DNA of 64,000 nt from Kocuria rhizophila DC2201. Its GTDB lineage: Bacteria; Actinomycetota; Actinomycetes; Actinomycetales; Micrococcaceae. A model generated the notes under the pieces. It was not told the DNA's origin. It was given only the letters and a program-made list of their open reading frames with translations, and searched no databases. Of the stretch, positions 60,393 through 64,000 are shown piece after piece. Position 1 is the first letter of the stretch. Each line of letters opens with the position of its first letter. The DNA lies in assembly GCF_000010285.1 (NCBI RefSeq), contig NC_010617.1, positions 1,488,001 through 1,552,000 on the forward strand, given 5' to 3'. The translations under genes were made by a program, and so were the position numbers.

Positions 60393-60717
60393 CGCATTAA
60401 CTCCTCAGTAAGTCTCTGCTAGCGGCGCACGGTTGTGCACCGAAGGCCGCCGCACCCGCAATGGGTGTGCGGTCCGGCTTCGTGATTCATATTACGGCCA
60501 TCAGAACGCTTGGCCATCGATTTCTCTCACGGGAAAACCGGCGTGCCGTTGCGCCTCAGGCTTCCGCTCGTGTGGTGACCGCCCCGCGCGCCGCCGGGAT
60601 CCCGGGGCGCGGCGGTGGCGTAGGGCACAATGGGGAGCACGAAGCGCGGTGGACTCTCGGCAACCGTCCGGGCGATTCACACGAAAACGGCACAGGCGCA
60701 CAGGACGGAGCCCCGAC
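60393..60717. other. 325-nt divergent spacer between the PRC-barrel gene and the NfeD-like gene
   Basis: No gene seen. This must hold promoters for both directions. Near the PRC side it is unusually AT-rich for this genome and contains TAATAT on the minus strand (around 60490) as a possible -10. Leader hairpins (for example CCGCAC/GTGCGG around 60450-60472) follow. Near the NfeD side a palindromic hairpin centred on CCGGGATCCCGG (60588-60610) lies about 110 nt before the start, with CACAAT further on as a weak -10. Confidence 0.45.
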
Positions 60718-61212
60718 GTGTGGGATGCACTGGTCAACAACCCCTGGATCTTCTGGCTGATCATCATGCTGGCCCTGGCAGCCATCGAGATGCTCACCCT
60801 GGACTTCCTGTTCCTGATGATGTCCATCGCGGCGCTCGTGACCGCGGGGGTGAGCCTGGTGCTGGACAGCTTCACCGTTCAAGTGGTGCTCTTCGCCGTG
60901 GTCTCGGTGCTGCTGATCTTCCTGATCCGCCCCCTTGCCCTGCGCCGGCTCAACCGCTCCACGCCGAACACGCGCTCGAACACCGAACGCCTGATCGGCC
61001 TGCCGTGCACCGTGCTCGAGCCGGTCTCCCAGCGCAGCGGGCTCGTGCGGCTCGAGGGTGACGTGTGGACCGCCCGCTGCGCCGCCGGTGCTGAACTGTC
61101 CGAGGGTGCGGACGCCTGGGTGCACCGCATCGACGGTGCCACCGCCGTGGTCGCGGACGTCGCCCCGGCCCGGACTGAGCCCACCGACACCGGGCGCCGC
61201 GCGCACCCCTGA
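60718..61212 (+). CDS. NfeD-like membrane protein
   Basis: 164 residues. A hydrophobic N-terminal half with two or three helices (IFWLIIMLALAAIEMLTLDF; VQVVLFAVVSVLLIFLI) is followed by a small OB-fold domain (LIGLPCTVLEPVSQRSGLVRLEGDVWTAR), the short NfeD architecture. NfeD proteins pair with SPFH/stomatin proteins, and one follows immediately here. GTG 60718 has GGAG 7 nt upstream; a longer in-frame reading lacks conserved sequence. Confidence 0.88.
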   Translation: MWDALVNNPWIFWLIIMLALAAIEMLTLDFLFLMMSIAALVTAGVSLVLDSFTVQVVLFAVVSVLLIFLIRPLALRRLNRSTPNTRSNTERLIGLPCTVLEPVSQRSGLVRLEGDVWTARCAAGAELSEGADAWVHRIDGATAVVADVAPARTEPTDTGRRAHP

Positions 61213-61282
61213 TTGACCTGCCCCGGCCCGTTCCCGGGCGGACCGGCGCCGAGAGAGCCAGCCCCGCCCACCCGACCCGACC

Positions 61283-61322
61283 CGGCGGCGTCACCCCGGC
61301 ACAGCACCGGACGACGCCGCCG
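61283..61322. repeat. Inverted repeat with dispersed-motif copy between NfeD-like and SPFH genes
   Basis: CGGCGGCGTC (61283-61292) pairs with GACGCCGCCG (61313-61322) across 20 nt; the second arm lies inside an exact GACGACGCCGC copy (61310-61320). It could attenuate transcription between nfeD and the SPFH gene. Confidence 0.65.
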
Positions 61323-61382
61323 CGAACCGCCCCGGGCCAGCCCCGGCTCCCGGGGGAAACCGGCCCCCACCGAAAGGACACC

Positions 61383-62588
61383 ATGTCACTCATCATCCTC
61401 ATCCTGCTGGTCGTGGTGGTGCTCGCCGCGGTCGTTGCGCTCGTGAAGGCGGTGCGGATCATCCCGCAGTCGCGCGCGGGCATCGTGGAGCGGCTCGGCA
61501 AGTACCAGGCCACGCTCAATCCCGGACTGCACTTCCTGATCCCGTTCATCGACCGCCTGTTGCCGCTGATCGACCTGCGTGAACAGGTGGTCCCCTTCCC
61601 CGCGCAGTCCGTGATCACCGAGGACAACCTGGTGGTCGGCATCGACACCGTGGTGTACTTCCAGGTCACCGATCCCCGGGCCGCGACCTACGAGATCACC
61701 AACTACATCCAGGCCGTGGACGAGCTCACCAGCGCCACGCTGCGCAACGTGGTGGGCGGGCTGAACCTCGAGGAGACGCTGACCTCCCGCGACAAGATCA
61801 ACGCCGAGCTGCGTGGCGTGCTGGACTCCACCACCGGCCGGTGGGGCATCCGCATCTCCCGCGTGGACATCAAGGAGATCACCCCTCCGCCGTCCATCCA
61901 GGACTCCATGGAGAAGCAGATGCGCGCCGAGCGGGACCGCCGCGCCGCGATCCTCACCGCCGAAGGCGAGAAGCAGTCCCAGATCCTCACCGCCGAGGGC
62001 TCGCGCCAGGCCTCGGTGCTCTCCGCCGAGGGTGACGCGAAGGCCGCGATCCTGCGCGCGGACGGCGAGGCCCAGGCCATTGCCAAGGTCTTCGACTCGA
62101 TCCACCGTGCCAGGCCCACCCAGAAGCTGCTCGCGTACCAGTACATCCAGACCCTGCCCAAGGTGGCCGAGGGCAGCGCCAACAAGGTGTGGATGATCCC
62201 CGCCGAGCTCAGCACCGCGCTGCGCGGCGTGGGCTCCTACCTCAACCCGGGGTCCTCGGACTCTCCCGAGGACGATTCGTGGGAGGAGGCGGACGCCGCC
62301 CCGGGCGCCCCGGTGGACGAGCCCATCGTGGAGCACGAGACCGTGAAGGTCACCGAGGAGGATCTGGAACCGGACCTGTCCCTCACCGACCCGCGCGAGT
62401 TCGAGATGCCCGACTCCCCCTACTCGTCCCCCCTCGCCGAGCAGGCCGGGGACCCGCACCTCGGGGACCCCGCGGCGGGTCCCGTGGCCGGCGGCACCCC
62501 CGGATCCGCGCCGGAGAACGGCTCCTCGGCACGCCACGTCGGCCCGGAGACCGGGCAGGACCCCCGCCCCGGGAATGAAACCCGCTGA
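61383..62588 (+). CDS. SPFH/Band 7 (stomatin, QmcA-like) membrane protein
   Basis: 401 residues: one N-terminal transmembrane helix (LIILILLVVVVLAAVVALV), an SPFH domain (IIPQSRAGIVERLGKYQATL through RISRVDIKEITPPPSIQ), then a helical stretch with repeated AEGEKQSQILTAEG-type units (about 185-235), and a disordered acidic/Pro/Gly tail of about 110 residues. It probably forms a membrane microdomain scaffold with the NfeD-like protein. ATG 61383 has GAAAGGAC. Signs of a role beyond membrane organisation are absent. Confidence 0.93.
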   Translation: MSLIILILLVVVVLAAVVALVKAVRIIPQSRAGIVERLGKYQATLNPGLHFLIPFIDRLLPLIDLREQVVPFPAQSVITEDNLVVGIDTVVYFQVTDPRAATYEITNYIQAVDELTSATLRNVVGGLNLEETLTSRDKINAELRGVLDSTTGRWGIRISRVDIKEITPPPSIQDSMEKQMRAERDRRAAILTAEGEKQSQILTAEGSRQASVLSAEGDAKAAILRADGEAQAIAKVFDSIHRARPTQKLLAYQYIQTLPKVAEGSANKVWMIPAELSTALRGVGSYLNPGSSDSPEDDSWEEADAAPGAPVDEPIVEHETVKVTEEDLEPDLSLTDPREFEMPDSPYSSPLAEQAGDPHLGDPAAGPVAGGTPGSAPENGSSARHVGPETGQDPRPGNETR

Positions 62589-62681
62589 GGTGCCGTTGTG
62601 CCCTCTGAAGGAGTCGGCCCGGTGCCGGCCCGCGTGGCGAGCACCGGGGTCGAGTGAGAGTACGTCAGGAAGGATCGTTGC

Positions 62682-63017
62682 GTGAGTGATCGCAGCCTAC
62701 GGGGCATGCGCCTGGGTTCCCAGTCCATGGAGACCGAAGCGGGTGTGGAACCGGCCCCGCGCCAGCGCGTGGAGTACCGCACCGCGGACGGCGAGTCCGT
62801 GTCGGTGATGTTCGCCGCCGAGGCGGAGATCCCCCCGGTGTGGACCACCAAGACCGGCCAGGAGGCCATCCTGGTCAACGGCGAGAAGCCGGAAAACCCC
62901 AACGAGAAGCATCAGCGCTCGCACTGGGACATGCTGCTCGAGCGCCGCAGCGTGGAGGAGCTCGAGGAGACCCTGCAGCAGCGGCTCGAGTTCTTCAAGG
63001 AGCAGCACGCTCTCTGA
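62682..63017 (+). CDS. rbpA: RNA polymerase-binding protein RbpA
   Basis: Actinobacterial transcription activator that binds sigma factor and stabilises open complexes. 111 residues with the sigma-interacting C-terminus HWDMLLERRSVEELEETLQQRL and the basic linker before it. The core beta-barrel lacks the zinc-binding cysteines of the Streptomyces protein (YRTADGESV and WTTKTG instead), like the zinc-free mycobacterial form. GTG 62682 has AGGAAGGA upstream. It has its own terminator. Confidence 0.95.
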   Translation: MSDRSLRGMRLGSQSMETEAGVEPAPRQRVEYRTADGESVSVMFAAEAEIPPVWTTKTGQEAILVNGEKPENPNEKHQRSHWDMLLERRSVEELEETLQQRLEFFKEQHAL

Positions 63018-63036
63018 GCCGCGCCCCGCGACGACG

Positions 63037-63069
63037 ACGGCCCCTGTCCTCCCAGAGGACGGGGGCCGT
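63037..63069. terminator. Terminator between convergent rbpA and ppm1-like genes
   Basis: Hairpin with a 14-bp stem including one G-U pair (ACGGCCCCTGTCCT / AGGACGGGGGCCGT) and a CCCAG loop. It follows the rbpA stop by 20 nt and could also stop transcription of the convergent glycosyltransferase gene. Confidence 0.85.
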
Positions 63070-63138
63070 TCCACGATCGCGGCACGGTGCGGTGCCGCTC
63101 GCGGCGCCGCCGGGGACGTCCGTCCCGGCTGACGGGAC

Positions 63139-63879
63139 TCAGCCGCGGAGCCGGAGCTTGCGGGCCAGCGTCTCGGCGCGCGCGCACAGCCCCCACTTCG
63201 CCACGCTGGTGGCGGCCTCCACGGTGACGTCGTTGCTCATCTTGGACACGCCCTCCTCGCGCTCGACGAACGTGATGGGCACCTCCACGATCTTAAGTCC
63301 GGCACGCTCGGCGCGCCACGCGAGGTCGATCTGGAAGCAGTAGCCGCGGGACTCCACGGTGTCCAGGCCCAGGGCCCGCAGGGTGGTGTCACGGTAGGCG
63401 CGGAACCCGCCCGTGATGTCGTGGATGGAGGTACCCAGCAGGATTCGGGAGTAGAGGTTGCCGCCGCGGGAGATGAGCTGGCGCTGCAGGGGCCAGTTCT
63501 CGGTGCGGCCCCCGGGCACGTAGCGGGAGCCGATGGCCATGTCCGCACCGCGCTCCACGGCGTCCAGGAGCAGGGGCAGCTGCTCGGGCTGGTGGGAGCA
63601 GTCCGCGTCCATCTCCACGAGCACGTCGTAGTCGCGCTCGAGTCCCCAGGCGAAGCCCGCGAGGTACGCGGGGCCGAGCCCCTCCTTGCGCGCGCGGTGC
63701 AGCACGTGGATGTTGCCGTCCGCTGCGGCGAGCGAGTCCGCGAGGTCCCCGGTGCCATCGGGGCTGTTGTCGTCCGCGATCAGCACGTGGGCCTCCGGGA
63801 CGGCCGCCCGCAGCCGCGTGATCACGGTGGGCAGCGACTCGCGTTCGTTGTAGGTGGGGATGATGGTGAGAACTCGCAC
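63139..63879 (-). CDS. ppm1: Polyprenol monophosphomannose synthase (dolichol-phosphate mannosyltransferase-like)
   Basis: GT2 family enzyme that transfers mannose from GDP-mannose to polyprenyl phosphate, donor for lipoglycans and O-mannosylation. Family motifs [30 protein letters not shown] and the metal-site [14 protein letters not shown] are intact, as is the C-terminal [27 protein letters not shown]. 246 residues, without a membrane C-terminus or fused acyltransferase. GTG 63879 has AAAGGA at 6 nt; ATG 63894 is an alternative. It is convergent with rbpA, a conserved pairing. Confidence 0.93.
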   Translation of the reverse strand: MRVLTIIPTYNERESLPTVITRLRAAVPEAHVLIADDNSPDGTGDLADSLAAADGNIHVLHRARKEGLGPAYLAGFAWGLERDYDVLVEMDADCSHQPEQLPLLLDAVERGADMAIGSRYVPGGRTENWPLQRQLISRGGNLYSRILLGTSIHDITGGFRAYRDTTLRALGLDTVESRGYCFQIDLAWRAERAGLKIVEVPITFVEREEGVSKMSNDVTVEAATSVAKWGLCARAETLARKLRLRG

Positions 63880-64000
63880 CGGGCGTCCTTTCATGCCGCA
63901 CGTAGCCGGGCGTCCGAGCCCGAACAGACCACTGGGCAGGCCCATCCGCCTTCGGACCAGAGAGGACGCGGGGTCGTTCTCTGTTTTCTAAGGACGGATG
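63880..64000. other. Right-edge spacer upstream of the ppm1-like gene
   Basis: No complete gene. The window ends with AAGGACGGATG on the plus strand, which could be a ribosome site and ATG of a divergent gene, but this cannot be confirmed. The TTTTCTAAG patch before it is AT-rich relative to the rest. Confidence 0.3.

Overview
The window is a gene-dense chromosomal segment of a very GC-rich actinobacterium. Gene order (mihF-gmk-rpoZ-coaBC-metK-priA next to a pyrR-pyrBC-carAB-pyrF operon, the aro-efp-nusB block, yebC-ruvCAB-yajC-secDF-rel, and rbpA beside a dolichol-phosphate-mannose-type synthase), strong third-position G/C bias and frequent GTG starts point to the Micrococcales, most likely Micrococcaceae such as Kocuria. 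The genus is an inference from gene content and style only. Most genes lie on the minus strand. I see no rRNA, tRNA, CRISPR array, insertion sequence or phage gene.

Layout on the minus strand, described by increasing coordinate. 1-2182: the 5' part of a sulfonate/nitrate-type ABC ATPase, an acyl-CoA dehydrogenase-like flavoprotein and a DUF4242 protein. 2436-8988: priA, metK, coaBC, rpoZ, gmk and mihF. 9158-18285: the complete pyrimidine operon pyrR-pyrB-pyrC-(PH-like membrane protein)-carA-carB-pyrF. 18400-19376: efp-nusB. 19497-25240: aroB-aroK-aroC-aroE with mltG and ruvX. 25240-29752: alaS, two small membrane proteins and rpsD. 29976-34080: the glycerol operon glpD-glpF-glpK. 34210-41148: rarA, dtd, an MFS transporter, aspS and hisS.

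A short plus-strand block follows (41364-44011): a DUF349 protein and an orphan AbiEi-antitoxin-like gene, separated by a repeat-rich spacer. Then, again on the minus strand, come rel, secF, secD, yajC, ruvB, ruvA, ruvC, yebC, gatD, murT, a HIT protein, thrS and a PRC-barrel/DUF2382 stress-type protein. The right end carries plus-strand nfeD-like, SPFH and rbpA genes and a convergent minus-strand ppm1-like glycosyltransferase.

Many junctions are 1-4 nt stop/start overlaps (GTGA, ATGA, TGATG), so translation is coupled across long operons. Transcription blocks are separated by strong GC hairpins, mostly without T-tracts. The clearest regulatory site is a LexA-type SOS box in front of ruvA.

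The most unusual features are: (i) an 11-bp motif, GACGACGCCGC, seen at least 15 times, in both orientations and in all three reading frames, mostly in spacers, protein termini and low-complexity linkers; (ii) long Ala/Gly/Ser/Pro-rich insertions or extensions in otherwise conserved housekeeping proteins (RarA, PyrF, CoaBC, Rel, SecD, YajC, RpoZ, PriA); (iii) a candidate 22-codon leader ORF overlapping the start of glpD; (iv) a MurT without the usual Cys4 zinc ribbon; (v) an orphan AbiEi-like gene beside tandem repeats. I found no clear new defence or biosynthetic system.
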